Positions 27,050 through 36,616 of a stretch of DNA of 64,000 nucleotides are shown one piece after another. The position numbers and the translations under genes are program-made. This DNA is from a bacterium A37T11 (GTDB lineage: Bacteria > Bacteroidota > Bacteroidia > Sphingobacteriales > Sphingobacteriaceae). The stretch covers positions 1 to 64,000 of the forward strand of contig FOBR01000008.1 in the NCBI GenBank assembly GCA_900109895.1, given 5' to 3'. The notes beneath the pieces were generated by a model, which ran no database searches, had not been told where the DNA came from, and worked only from the letters and a program-made list of their open reading frames with translations. The first letter of the stretch is position 1, and the number at the start of each line of letters is the position of its first letter.

Positions 27050-28741
27050 TCAAAAACGGTACATCAAAGAGAGGTACGCGTGGAAATTATTTTTGTCCTG
27101 GGGATCAAAATCCCAATAATCATCGGTGTTTTCTTGTTTAAATTGATACTGGTAATTATAAGCATGGATAAATTGCAGACCAATACTCGCAATGAATTGC
27201 TTGTAGTCCCAGTTGGCATAGGCCAGCAGGCTTGCATCGATCCAATAGCGTCTTTTATCATCGTAAAATTTATCCACCAGGTCTTCATTATGGGAGAGGC
27301 GTTCGGCACGCAGACCAATGTTTTTAAGGCCCCGTACCCAGCTTACGTCAACTGACTGGGCATTGCTTCCGGGGCCTATCCCTGCGCCCATGACTTGGCC
27401 CAGGTTGGTATAGCCATGTCGGATCTGGTGGTGCACATACCACGTGGGATATGCGCGGATACGCCGGGTATTAGTGGCTGAAAGCTGGGTAACCTCGGCA
27501 TTGACCGCAATGTGCTCGCCGGCTTGGGTCGACGAAAGGGGGATGAGTTTCGTAATGCCCACGACATAACCGCGCGAATGGTCAAGCTGGGTGTACAGGT
27601 CCCTGAAATCCCAGGGATGGTCATTGCGCGCATATTCTGCATACACTTCGGCCTTGGCTGCGGGTATGGCCCAGCGGAAAAAAACAGAAACGCCCTGGTC
27701 GGTCTGTTTAGGATCCTCGTCATCCGCCCCTGCAACTCCTTCTTTTAAACCCGGTGTAAAGAACGGGAAATAATCGGATATGCCGCTGCCCATGTCCTGA
27801 TGGTACATGGAAAAGGTGCGGATAAGGCCCAGCGACAAACCTGGCACCCAGCGCGGCTGGTAGCTGAGCACCAAGCCCGCAAAGTAACGCCAATCATCCC
27901 TTCGGGGAAGGTAATAGGCGCTGTGCATGCTTGTATCGCCCAACAAAGAGGGAGGAAAGCCGGAGTCTTCCAGCCGGCCACCGACAACCTGCCCTTCAAA
28001 CGAACCAAGGGGGGTACGGATGGGGCTGACGGTATTGAGGGTGACGTGTGCGAAACCCGGTGCGGTATTGCTCATTAGGATGGAATTTCGCTGGCCAGGG
28101 CCCCACCAAAGGTTTTCGGTAGAAAACCCTAGCGAGATGGGCTTAAACGTGATGCGAACACTGCTTTGTCCGGGAAAAACACGGCTATAAGATCCCAAAC
28201 CAAATATTTCGGGCATGTCTATGCGGTTGCCGATCAAATCATACCATTGTTTGGTGGGCCCCGTTGCGCCGCCGAAACCTTCGTAGCGCTTGTTTTGGGC
28301 ATAGACCACCTCGGGCTGCAATTGGATACTAAACCATTTGTATTGCGCATAGATGCCCACACTGAAACGGGTTTGATATCCTCGCGCGGGGATCATGCTG
28401 CCATCATTCCAGCCGTAAGGATAGCTGGTGTTGATCTGTTGGTCCCAGCGGAGGGGCAATATTTGTATAAGACGGTTGCTGCCGGCTTGGCCTGCGATGA
28501 CCGATCTGGATTGGAAGGTTCCTTCCGGATCAAATATGTTGCTCTGGGACAGGGCTTCGGCATGCAGAGGCCGGATGCTAAAGGATAGGCTAGAATCTAC
28601 AAGGCCCAATAATTGATATCTGCGGTAAACATCATCAAGCGCAGGGGTGCCAACGGGAATGGTTTGGCTCCTGACCAGCAAGAAGCCGGTACAGGACAGG
28701 AAACCGGTTAGCAGGATCTTGAAAAGAGTGGTATGTTGCAT
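27050..28741 (-). CDS. Capsule assembly Wzi-like outer-membrane protein, copy 1
   Basis: A 563-residue secreted protein with a signal peptide (about 1-25) and alternating aromatic strands ending in NFHAYLSLMYRF, the terminal Phe signature of outer-membrane beta-barrels. Segments such as TENLWWGPGQRNSILMSNTA and SYPYGWNDGSMIPARG are typical of the Bacteroidota Wzi-like capsule assembly family. In E. coli, Wzi is a lectin-like barrel holding capsule at the surface. It sits 45 bases upstream of the SLBB exporter and is closely related to the neighbouring copy at 28773-30458. Confidence 0.85.
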   Translation of the reverse strand: MQHTTLFKILLTGFLSCTGFLLVRSQTIPVGTPALDDVYRRYQLLGLVDSSLSFSIRPLHAEALSQSNIFDPEGTFQSRSVIAGQAGSNRLIQILPLRWDQQINTSYPYGWNDGSMIPARGYQTRFSVGIYAQYKWFSIQLQPEVVYAQNKRYEGFGGATGPTKQWYDLIGNRIDMPEIFGLGSYSRVFPGQSSVRITFKPISLGFSTENLWWGPGQRNSILMSNTAPGFAHVTLNTVSPIRTPLGSFEGQVVGGRLEDSGFPPSLLGDTSMHSAYYLPRRDDWRYFAGLVLSYQPRWVPGLSLGLIRTFSMYHQDMGSGISDYFPFFTPGLKEGVAGADDEDPKQTDQGVSVFFRWAIPAAKAEVYAEYARNDHPWDFRDLYTQLDHSRGYVVGITKLIPLSSTQAGEHIAVNAEVTQLSATNTRRIRAYPTWYVHHQIRHGYTNLGQVMGAGIGPGSNAQSVDVSWVRGLKNIGLRAERLSHNEDLVDKFYDDKRRYWIDASLLAYANWDYKQFIASIGLQFIHAYNYQYQFKQENTDDYWDFDPQDKNNFHAYLSLMYRF

Positions 28742-28772
28742 ATCGTTTTTCTGTAATGAATGGCCAGCTGTG

Positions 28773-30458
28773 TCAGAACCGGTAAGAAATCCCTAATCGA
28801 AAATTTACATTGTTTTTATCGTGCTTCGCATAATCCCAAAAATCCGAATAGAATTCGTCAACAATGTGTTGGTAGTTATAAGCGTGGGTATATTGGAAAC
28901 TGGCCGTGGCTACAAACTGCTTGTAGTCCCAGCTGGCATGGCCCCTGATGCCCAGATCTGCCCAGCTGCGGCGGATATCGCGGACGTAATGATTGAAGAA
29001 GTCTTCGTTGTGTGAAAATCGTTCAAATTCGATACCGATGGATTGCAGGTCGCGGATCCAGCTAACATCAATGGACTGAAGATCACTACCGGGCCCAATA
29101 CCGGCCCCTAACACCTGACCCTTGTTGGTGTATCCATCACGTACTACGTCATCGGTATACCAGGAGGCAGTATAGTTACTCTCCATGGGGTCGGGCGAGG
29201 CTAACTCAGTGGCTTCGGCGCTGATCTGGAGGTTGGCTCCACTAGCCCGGTGCAGCGACACCATTTTTGTGAATCCTAAAATGTAGGCTCTTGACTTGGT
29301 GGGATTGACCATCCAGTCCCTCCCATTTTCTGCTTTCAACTTACGCCCATATTCACCATATACTTCAAATCCTCCGGAGGGCATGACCCACCGGAAAAAG
29401 ACAGATCCATAGCGATCGCGCACATGATTACTTTGCTGTTTGACACCATTGTCATCCAGATAGTCGGTACCACTTAGACTTGGGCTGAAGAATGGCAAGT
29501 AGTCTTGGAGCTTGTCCTGATCTTTGTGATACGTAACATAAGTACGAATAAAACCTAAAAATAGCCCAGGAACCCATTTGGGTTGATAGTTGGCCACGAA
29601 GCCTGAAAAATACCGCCAATCATCAGGTTTCTCTACGTAATATAATTCCTGATGCAGGCTTTCCCCGGTAATGGATGGAGGAAATCCTGAACGATTAAGC
29701 TTACCTCCTACAATTTGAGCTTCAAAGCTGCCTATGGGGGTGGCGATGGGGGTGGAGGTATGGATCGTGGCATGCATAAAACCTGGCGCAGTATTACTCA
29801 TAGTAAGTGAATTGCGTTTTCCAGGACCCCACCAGAGGTTTTCGGTGGAAAGGCCAAACGAAATGGGTTTAAAAGTAAATAGGATATTGCTTTGCCCAAA
29901 AAAAGCTTTCTGGTAAGATCCGTTTCCAAAATATTCGGGCATATCGATGTGGTTGCCGATGGCATGGTACCATTCCATTCCAAAACCTGGTTGTTTAGCA
30001 TGATTCTCAAAGGTTTTATTATCTGCATAGACAAATTCGGGCCTAAATTGGACGCTCAAAAATTTGTATTGGGCATATACGCCTGCGCTTAAACGGGTCT
30101 GGAACCCATTTGATGGGATCATACTTCCATCATTCCACCCATATGGGTAACTACTGTTGGCCTGAACTTCCCAGGTAATAGGAAGGATCTGCAAAAAGAT
30201 CTGATCATCGCCCGTGCTGTATTGATAGGGGCTGTTTAAAGGCTCATTAGGCCGATAAATATTATCCTGCCTCAAGAATTTGGCTTGGAGCGGCCGGATG
30301 ACAAAAGAAACGGTTGAATCAAGTTTTCCTAAAAGTTGCTGTTGACGATAATATTCTTCAAGTAAATGACTTCCAACAGGCAAAACCTGAGCGTTTGCAA
30401 AGGATACAGAAACTAGGAATATACAGACCAGCTTGATGAATGGAATTTGTTTTAGCAT
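28773..30458 (-). CDS. Capsule assembly Wzi-like outer-membrane protein, copy 2
   Basis: A 561-residue paralogue of the preceding gene product. It shares SYPYGWNDGSMIPSNG, STENLWWGPGKRNSLTMSNTA and the C-terminal VNFRLGISYRF, with a signal peptide at about 1-23. The two genes are 31 bases apart and in the same frame order, so they arose by tandem duplication and then diverged, especially in the extracellular-loop-like regions. Two surface barrels may bind two parts of one polymer or two polymers. No truncation was seen. Confidence 0.85.
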   Translation of the reverse strand: MLKQIPFIKLVCIFLVSVSFANAQVLPVGSHLLEEYYRQQQLLGKLDSTVSFVIRPLQAKFLRQDNIYRPNEPLNSPYQYSTGDDQIFLQILPITWEVQANSSYPYGWNDGSMIPSNGFQTRLSAGVYAQYKFLSVQFRPEFVYADNKTFENHAKQPGFGMEWYHAIGNHIDMPEYFGNGSYQKAFFGQSNILFTFKPISFGLSTENLWWGPGKRNSLTMSNTAPGFMHATIHTSTPIATPIGSFEAQIVGGKLNRSGFPPSITGESLHQELYYVEKPDDWRYFSGFVANYQPKWVPGLFLGFIRTYVTYHKDQDKLQDYLPFFSPSLSGTDYLDDNGVKQQSNHVRDRYGSVFFRWVMPSGGFEVYGEYGRKLKAENGRDWMVNPTKSRAYILGFTKMVSLHRASGANLQISAEATELASPDPMESNYTASWYTDDVVRDGYTNKGQVLGAGIGPGSDLQSIDVSWIRDLQSIGIEFERFSHNEDFFNHYVRDIRRSWADLGIRGHASWDYKQFVATASFQYTHAYNYQHIVDEFYSDFWDYAKHDKNNVNFRLGISYRF

Positions 30459-30481
30459 ACCTGCATTTTATTGGATTAACG

Positions 30482-31618
30482 TCAATATTGTTTAGTTATT
30501 TCTTTGATGGCGTTTTTATAAATCTGTATAACCTTGTCCACAGAAAATTCTTTCATCATTTTCTCCCGACCGTACTTTCCCATTTGTCTTCTTTCGTCAT
30601 ATGATAGGTTTATTATTGCCTCCATTTGCTGCACAAGGCTTTCTGGATTTCTTGGTTTACACAAATAGCCGTTTTTACCATGCGTGATCAACTCCTTACA
30701 TCCAGCAATGTCGGAGGCGATGATCGGCTTTTCCATCGCAGCACTTTCCTGCAGTATCGTCGACATTCCTTCCCGATAAGACGGCAATACTACACAATCC
30801 GTGCCAAGCAAGTAGGGACGGACGTCATCAGTAACGCCTAAATAGCTCACTATGCCTTCCTGCACCCATTCTTCGAGTTGATCCGCCGGGACTGCTGCGG
30901 GATTTTGGACGTTTAGATATCCCAAAAGATAAAAGCTGACTTGGGGATGTTTTTCCTTGATTTGGCGGGCTGCCATGATGTACTCGCGGATGCCTTTGTC
31001 ATATAGCAAACGGCCTACCAGTAAAAACCGAATGGTTTCTGATGCCGGAGACAATGATTGAGGAAACAAAGCCGGATTAAAAACCCTTTTACAATTGATA
31101 CCTTCGCCGGGAAGGACCAGCGTCTTACCAGGTGGGACCAAGCGCCGCAAGAGAAACAAATCCAGGTCGTCTTGGTTGAGGAACCAGATACGGTTGGCTT
31201 TTTTGAGGGCATAGCGATATAACCGGGAAGCGATAAGGGATATGATGTTTTTGTTGATAAAAGTATATCCCAGCCCTGTGATAACGGCAATGGCTGGGAT
31301 GTGTAAACGGGATGCCGCAAGGGTGCTGTAAATATTTGGTTTAATGGTATACTGGATAACCAGTTCTGGCTTTTCAAGCTGATAGATGGTTCTGAATTCC
31401 CGATATAGACGCTGGTCTGCCAGTGGATTTACACCTTGCCCGTAAAGATGCTGAAGGATAATAAAGCGCAATTTCATGGCGCTTAACTGAGGAGTATATT
31501 CGTCTTCAGGCGCCAGCAAAATTACCTGGTGTCCATCTGATATAAGTGCCTGCAACAGGTCTGCCCGGAAACGGACAAAACTCCAGCTGGTATTGGACAC
31601 GAGACAGATCTTTGCCAT
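30482..31618 (-). CDS. GT4 family glycosyltransferase (PglA-like)
   Basis: A 378-residue GT-B enzyme. The N-terminal half has NTSWSFVRFRADLLQAL and TIKPNIYSTLAASR (91-104), a pattern shared with PglA/CapM-type enzymes that add N-acetylgalactosamine or related sugars to the first lipid-linked sugar. In the C-terminal half are VGRLLYDKGI (201-210) and the EX7E pair Glu283/Glu291 (YREGMSTILQES). It starts one base after the previous gene stops and lies upstream of the Wzi pair. Its place in the first unit suggests it acts early in that polymer. Confidence 0.86.
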   Translation of the reverse strand: MAKICLVSNTSWSFVRFRADLLQALISDGHQVILLAPEDEYTPQLSAMKLRFIILQHLYGQGVNPLADQRLYREFRTIYQLEKPELVIQYTIKPNIYSTLAASRLHIPAIAVITGLGYTFINKNIISLIASRLYRYALKKANRIWFLNQDDLDLFLLRRLVPPGKTLVLPGEGINCKRVFNPALFPQSLSPASETIRFLLVGRLLYDKGIREYIMAARQIKEKHPQVSFYLLGYLNVQNPAAVPADQLEEWVQEGIVSYLGVTDDVRPYLLGTDCVVLPSYREGMSTILQESAAMEKPIIASDIAGCKELITHGKNGYLCKPRNPESLVQQMEAIINLSYDERRQMGKYGREKMMKEFSVDKVIQIYKNAIKEITKQY

Positions 31619-31619
31619 T

Positions 31620-32723
31620 TCAGGATGATTTTGTATGATGGATAAGATGATTGATCAATGATTCGTGATAAAGCGGTTTTTCGAGAAAGGCGCGATAAGC
31701 TTCCTGTGAAACTTTTCTGCAGGTTTCCGGATTGCGCAGAGTAGCCATCATGGTATTCAACGACTGCTGCCAGCTTTCGGGTGTATCGGGCTTCATAAAG
31801 ATGGCCGACACGTGGTCTTCGGCATAGGCAGGTATTTCGCCTACAGGACTTACAAAACACACTGCTCCGGCTTGCATGGCTTCGGCAACACTCATTGCCA
31901 TGCCTTCATCATGGCTTAGCTGAAGATAAAAGGGATATTGTTGTTGAAGCGTTTCTTTTAAATTCGGGTTTATTTCTCCTTTGAGCTGAATGTGTGCCTC
32001 CATTTGTTCTTGTTGAATGCGTTCTCGGATGGTGTGTATTTCGCCATTGTCCCTGCCGTAGATGTCAAAAACAATGTCCATCCCTTGCTTCCGCAACCAG
32101 GCAATGGCAGAAATGGCCAGGGGTATATTTTTAACCTTGTGCAGCCGGCCGGCAAAAAGGATACGGTAGGGCGGCGTAAAAGCGTGTACCGGGGGGGTGG
32201 CTGGGCTGGGGTTGATAAGCATTGATACGATCTCCACGGGTGTCTGGGCGGGAGCATCGCGGAGGGCAAGTTTTTTACTAGCGGCCGAATCGGCAAGGAT
32301 AACATCCGCCCTTTTCATGGCCCTTTTTAAAAAATAACGGTCGGGCTTATGAAAATAAACGCTGCTGTGCAAAAATAGAAAGTATTGCACCCGGGTTTGC
32401 CGTTTTTTATAAATGCTTGCAAGCATGGCTGACCGCCATAGGGAGCTGATGACGATATCCGGGCGGAATTGATGGATGCGGCGAAGAACCAGGGGCATAA
32501 TCAGCAGTCCCATCCAGCTTGGATAAGGATAGCTAATAATACGCCGCTTTATTTCGGGCGGATACGGTTCGAGAAGCCCTGGATCTACTTTTCCAAGCAC
32601 GTATACCTGCAGGTCAAATTGGTGGTGCAGGTTTGGAAGCGCGCTCAAAAAAGCAAGCTCTGCTCCGCCGATGGCCACCTCATGCAGGATATATGCTAGT
32701 TTTTGTTTTGCCCGGATTGCCAT
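31620..32723 (-). CDS. GT4 family glycosyltransferase
   Basis: A 367-residue GT-B glycosyltransferase. The acceptor loop is HEVAIGGAELAFLS (14-27), the nucleotide-binding strand ILFAGRLHKVKN (188-199), and the catalytic pair Glu273/Glu281 (HDEGMAMSVAEAM). Residues 108-140 (KRQTRVQYFLFLHSSVY...) are rather basic and hydrophobic, suiting a peripheral membrane enzyme. Three bases separate it from the EpsG-like gene and one base from the next GT4, so all three are co-transcribed. Donor unknown. Confidence 0.85.
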   Translation of the reverse strand: MAIRAKQKLAYILHEVAIGGAELAFLSALPNLHHQFDLQVYVLGKVDPGLLEPYPPEIKRRIISYPYPSWMGLLIMPLVLRRIHQFRPDIVISSLWRSAMLASIYKKRQTRVQYFLFLHSSVYFHKPDRYFLKRAMKRADVILADSAASKKLALRDAPAQTPVEIVSMLINPSPATPPVHAFTPPYRILFAGRLHKVKNIPLAISAIAWLRKQGMDIVFDIYGRDNGEIHTIRERIQQEQMEAHIQLKGEINPNLKETLQQQYPFYLQLSHDEGMAMSVAEAMQAGAVCFVSPVGEIPAYAEDHVSAIFMKPDTPESWQQSLNTMMATLRNPETCRKVSQEAYRAFLEKPLYHESLINHLIHHTKSS

Positions 32724-32726
32724 GTG

Positions 32727-33800
32727 TTAAAGGATGTGATAGGGTTGCAGGATTTCTGGTGTGATCATTTTTAACCCGTAATAGAGCATATAGATAAGGA
32801 ATAACAGGTGGAATGCGGTAATGCTATACCGGTCTTCACGGTAGCTTTGCAGCGTTTTTATCAATTGGGGTATCATAAACAGGATGACCCCAAATAACAG
32901 TAGTGAAAGTCGGAGCATGATGGCAAAGGATATAAACAGCAGGTTAATGAAGGATGATAGCGAGAGGGCAATGTATAACAGGCCGAGGGCTCTCTTAGGG
33001 TATTCTACCCGCAATTTGTCCTGATAGCAGCAATATCCGATCAATAGGAGCTGGGCAATAATGGACAAGACATATCCGCCCCGGCCAAATTCGTCGGCTA
33101 TGACATAGTTTGTAAGGGTTGCCGGCAGTCCTCCCCATTGGAATAAGTGGCCAATGGGGTCAAAAAAACCGCCGATAAGGCCGGCAAAGGGCAATATTAG
33201 GTAAAACCATTTATTCTTTAGGACAAGTTGGCTCACATATAGCAAGCCAACAACCAGTGCAGCGCTGTGGAAACTGCAAGCCACAAGCGTGAGCAACAGG
33301 GCGTTTAACCATTTCCGGTCAATGAGGGCAAAAATGGCCCATAAACTGAGTCCCGCCGACAGTGCAAAACGTATTTGTGTAAAATCACGGTAAAAGTAAA
33401 AGAAACAGGCATAGGTAAAGATGGCTGTAAATGGGTATGGGCTTTTCCGGTATATGAGTGAATAATTTACGGCAGAAGTGAGCAGCGACATGATAAAGAA
33501 TACGCCTTGCACAGTGCCCCCAACGCTGGATACGACTTTGTTCAGGAGCAGATAGCCGCGCTCCATCGTGACGTCATAAGCACCGCTTACAAGGGCACTC
33601 CAATCGAGCTTGTCAGCTAGCCTAAAGGCATCTTCATAGTTGATGCTGTCGTTATCGACACCTACAGACCGCAGACCGGCAAAAAGCATTAACAATAGGG
33701 CGTATGCGGCATAGAACACGAAGCGCACTTGCCGGTTCTGAAAATAGTCAAGCGGGCAGCAGCAAAACCCCAAAAGGATGAGCATGTAATAGGGTATCAT
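32727..33800 (-). CDS. EpsG-like membrane protein (Wzy candidate of the first unit)
   Basis: A 357-residue protein with about ten hydrophobic helices. The N-terminal LRSVGVDNDSINYEDAF segment (63-79) and the FYFYRDFTQIRFALSAGLSLWAI region after the fourth or fifth helix are hallmarks of the EpsG family, whose members polymerise exopolysaccharide repeat units in the periplasm. It gives the first unit its own polymerase, distinct in family from the O-antigen-ligase-like gene at 6501-7886. Overlaps the upstream GT2 by four bases. Confidence 0.82.
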   Translation of the reverse strand: MIPYYMLILLGFCCCPLDYFQNRQVRFVFYAAYALLLMLFAGLRSVGVDNDSINYEDAFRLADKLDWSALVSGAYDVTMERGYLLLNKVVSSVGGTVQGVFFIMSLLTSAVNYSLIYRKSPYPFTAIFTYACFFYFYRDFTQIRFALSAGLSLWAIFALIDRKWLNALLLTLVACSFHSAALVVGLLYVSQLVLKNKWFYLILPFAGLIGGFFDPIGHLFQWGGLPATLTNYVIADEFGRGGYVLSIIAQLLLIGYCCYQDKLRVEYPKRALGLLYIALSLSSFINLLFISFAIMLRLSLLLFGVILFMIPQLIKTLQSYREDRYSITAFHLLFLIYMLYYGLKMITPEILQPYHIL

Positions 33801-34720
33801 GGCAGCTTGCTTAGGGGTTTTCGGATGAGTGTTTTTACTAACAACGCGCCCTTTTTTTGACCCAAATGAAAACCTTGGCTAAGTACGATGTAAATTCTTT
33901 CGGTAAGAGCAGCATGTTCTGCATACTTGAAATAGCTGCTGAATAACCGCTGTTGCCGTGGGCTGAGTTCCTGTTGATAGGTATCATAAAACGACCGGAC
34001 GGCCTGAAAATGCCGATAATCTATAACATACCTGTTCTTATAAATAAAGTTGAGGAATTTTGTGCCGGTCCGGAGTTCTGTTTCTCCCGTTACATTCTGC
34101 GCGTGCTGGCGATAGTACATAAGAGGTATATTCACGGATATAATCTTGCCAAAGGTTGCTGCTGCCAGGGTAATGAAATGATCGTGCATGGCAATTACGG
34201 GCGGATAAGTTTCCAGCTGCCGGATAAGCGCCCTGTTTAAGATGAGCGAACAGCCTTGGATGCCGCCGTTCATGAACAACATATTATTTAACGACGTGGG
34301 ATGAATTTCGGTTACCAGTTTAGGAACTGGATGGTTATCTTTGTAATAATAGGCATTGGCGTAAGCGATCGCCGGACTTGATACAGGCCGGATAGCTGCC
34401 AAAAGTGTTTCTGCTTTTTGTTCCATCCAGAGGTCGTCCTGGTCGCTGAACATGCAGTAGGGTGCGGTTGACCGGGATAGCAGATAGAGAAAATTTTGAG
34501 CAGAACCCAGTTGTTTTTTCTTATCCTCGATTAACTGGATTCGGGCATCTGACCGTTGCATTTCTTTTATGATTCCGACCGTATTATCTGATGATCCATC
34601 ATCATGAATCAGTAGCCTCCAGTTGGCATAGGTTTGACGGCAGATGGAGTAGATCTGAGCTTTGATAAAGCGTTCTCCATTATAAGTAGCCATCAATATT
34701 TCTATGAGAGGTTTATCCAT
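33797..34720 (-). CDS. GT2 family glycosyltransferase (rhamnosyltransferase-like)
   Basis: A 307-residue GT-A transferase. IEILMATYNGERFIKAQI opens the fold, followed by HDDGSSDNT (39-47) and the DxD site at 93-95 in FSDQDDLW. The FSDQDDLW and later MHDHFITLAAATFG motifs are common in RgpF/WbbL-like rhamnosyltransferases, but the donor cannot be fixed from this. The C-terminal 70 residues may attach to the membrane. It overlaps the EpsG-like gene by four bases and starts 18 bases after the flippase gene. Confidence 0.86.
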   Translation of the reverse strand: MDKPLIEILMATYNGERFIKAQIYSICRQTYANWRLLIHDDGSSDNTVGIIKEMQRSDARIQLIEDKKKQLGSAQNFLYLLSRSTAPYCMFSDQDDLWMEQKAETLLAAIRPVSSPAIAYANAYYYKDNHPVPKLVTEIHPTSLNNMLFMNGGIQGCSLILNRALIRQLETYPPVIAMHDHFITLAAATFGKIISVNIPLMYYRQHAQNVTGETELRTGTKFLNFIYKNRYVIDYRHFQAVRSFYDTYQQELSPRQQRLFSSYFKYAEHAALTERIYIVLSQGFHLGQKKGALLVKTLIRKPLSKLP

Positions 34721-34738
34721 TAATCCTAATCATTTCGG

Positions 34739-36289
34739 TTATTCTTTGCCGATTTTGCAGTTGCTTTTGTTTTGCTGACTAGTAACGTATAAGGCAAAGC
34801 GGCTGATCACAAAGCGCTCATCCAGCCTGAACAAATAAATGAAGGCTATCAAGGTGGCTATTATTATAATAGTGCTACTGATAATGACACCATAATTATT
34901 CAGCGTTTTGAACAACGAGCTTAACACATGGACAAAAAAGACGCTGCTCAAGACCAATAATGCAAGCAACAGCAAATACTTGAGGGTAATGATATAAAGT
35001 GGCTTATGAGGCCCCGGGAAATATACAAACATAAAAATGGCCGAACAGGTGTGCGCGATGATAAAGGATGTAGGAAAGGTATATAGCCCTAATCTGGCAT
35101 AAAAACATATATTTATTACAATCATGATGATCTGTGCCATAACTCCGAAGAACGCATAGATCTTTCCCCTGTTAGATGAAAGCAATGCCAGGCCATACAT
35201 GATGTAAAAGAAATGGACAATAGCCGTCCACGAATAGTATTGGGTGAGCTGCGTAATATGGGTGATATCCCCGTTGCTGATCGTTCCTTTGTGAAAAAGT
35301 AATAGGGTAATAAGTTGATTTCCTGAAACACTCATAAATGCTATTAGCAATGCTACAACAAGGATACCAAAACGGTAAATCTGTTGAAAAGAACTTATAA
35401 ATCCCGCGTTGTCTTCTTTGGCATGATTGGATGACAATGCTGGGACGAGAATGGTTAGTAAAACGCTTGTAAGTACATTATTGGGGATATCTATAAATTT
35501 CCGGGAATAGTCCTGAATTGAAACCATACCTTGGCCCAACATGCTGGCTAAAGATTTTTCAACCAATAAGTTTATCTGGATAAAGAAATAGGGAAGGAAA
35601 AATGGAAGGGCATATTGAAAAAATGGATAAAAAGCTGATAACTTAATTTTTTTATACCCGTTAAATATCGGAATCTTTTTCTTTTGCAGCTGATAGACGA
35701 GCATTGCTAACAAAAGCAAAAGCCCAAGATAATAGGATATAACCAACGAGTAAATACCGATATATGGTGCCAACGTAAAGATAAACACCAGATTTATTAG
35801 TGAAGAAAGTATTCCGCTAATTTCAGGTAGCGCAAATATTTCGTAAGCATTAAGTATGCTGGTACCGATAAGTGTTAGTTGATTAATCAACAGCGATGGA
35901 ACGAGAAGCATAATCATATACACCAAGGCTTTAAATTGTACACCTCCGATCTTTGGGGCAATGACAGATGCCAGCAAATCTGGGAAAAGTAACATAAACC
36001 CAACTATGCAAACAGAGGTTAATAACGATACTAACAGCAAAGCCCTAACCTTAACAAATACTTCCGATTGGCCAATCGTTTCTTTAAGCAAAACGAATTT
36101 CGCCCGGAAAGTTTCATTAATGGGCCCCCAGATGATCAGATCAATCACTAAAAGGCAATTTAATGCAAGCACCCAGTTATCCCGATCAATGGATACACCA
36201 AAAAATTTTGCGGTAAAGGATAAGTTAACGACCATTAAGCTCAGCTTTAGCATTCGTAATAAAAAAAGTATACTAATCCGTTTCTTCAT
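34739..36289 (-). CDS. MurJ/MviN-like lipid-linked oligosaccharide flippase
   Basis: A 516-residue membrane protein with 12-14 helices of the MOP superfamily. It matches the MVF (MurJ) branch rather than the WzxC branch, with APKIGGVQFKALVYMIMLLVP after the early helices and a GMVSIQDYSRKFIDIPNNVL segment similar to the MurJ core. Such a protein near glycosyltransferases and EpsG usually flips the polymer precursor, not lipid II. The frame opens at 36319, but the start at 36289 (MKKRISILFLLRML) is preferred because the ten extra residues are unlike the family. It is the first gene of the minus-strand supercluster. Confidence 0.8.
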   Translation of the reverse strand: MKKRISILFLLRMLKLSLMVVNLSFTAKFFGVSIDRDNWVLALNCLLVIDLIIWGPINETFRAKFVLLKETIGQSEVFVKVRALLLVSLLTSVCIVGFMLLFPDLLASVIAPKIGGVQFKALVYMIMLLVPSLLINQLTLIGTSILNAYEIFALPEISGILSSLINLVFIFTLAPYIGIYSLVISYYLGLLLLLAMLVYQLQKKKIPIFNGYKKIKLSAFYPFFQYALPFFLPYFFIQINLLVEKSLASMLGQGMVSIQDYSRKFIDIPNNVLTSVLLTILVPALSSNHAKEDNAGFISSFQQIYRFGILVVALLIAFMSVSGNQLITLLLFHKGTISNGDITHITQLTQYYSWTAIVHFFYIMYGLALLSSNRGKIYAFFGVMAQIIMIVINICFYARLGLYTFPTSFIIAHTCSAIFMFVYFPGPHKPLYIITLKYLLLLALLVLSSVFFVHVLSSLFKTLNNYGVIISSTIIIIATLIAFIYLFRLDERFVISRFALYVTSQQNKSNCKIGKE

Positions 36290-36616
36290 TCGCGCGTGGT
36301 TACAAAAACAAAGAAACAACTTTATATGGAAAATAATTTCATTTTTACCTACGTTTGCTTTAATGTGCCTTTTTTATGTGCTTCGGAGGTGTAATATATA
36401 TTTTGTATGAATTTGATAAAATGTTCCCGGATTTTTTGAACGGTCTGAAGAAGGCAATTAAACGTATTAAAAGAAAGGGGCTAATATATTCGTTCGATGC
36501 GTGGCATAAATATTGCGAAACTTTTGAAAATTCCTTTTTTTCTTTTGTAACAGAAATTTAATTAATAAGCTAATTTTACTTTCTTTGTCTGGATATTATT
36601 CAATTAATGGGTTTTT
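36290..36616. other. Divergent intergenic region upstream of the flippase and the WecA-like gene
   Basis: About 327 bases between divergent genes. A plus-strand -7-like box TACGTTTG is at 36350-36357, but without a TTG at the expected distance. A plus-strand frame of 46-61 codons (to 36561) exists, starting either at 36376 or at ATG 36421; the longer version follows a GGAGG. It has no recognisable family, so it is not called a gene. This region must hold the promoter of the minus-strand supercluster, but no consensus match was found on that strand. Confidence 0.45.

Noticed and set aside
27376-27735. 119-codon minus-strand frame inside the first Wzi-like gene
   Set aside because: Lies entirely inside a well-supported gene in another frame, with arginine/proline-rich composition typical of a GC-rich shadow.
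36376-36561. Plus-strand 61-codon frame between the flippase and WecA-like genes, after a GGAGG
   Set aside because: No recognised family, no convincing promoter, and Bacteroidota rarely use Shine-Dalgarno; kept only as part of the intergenic note.
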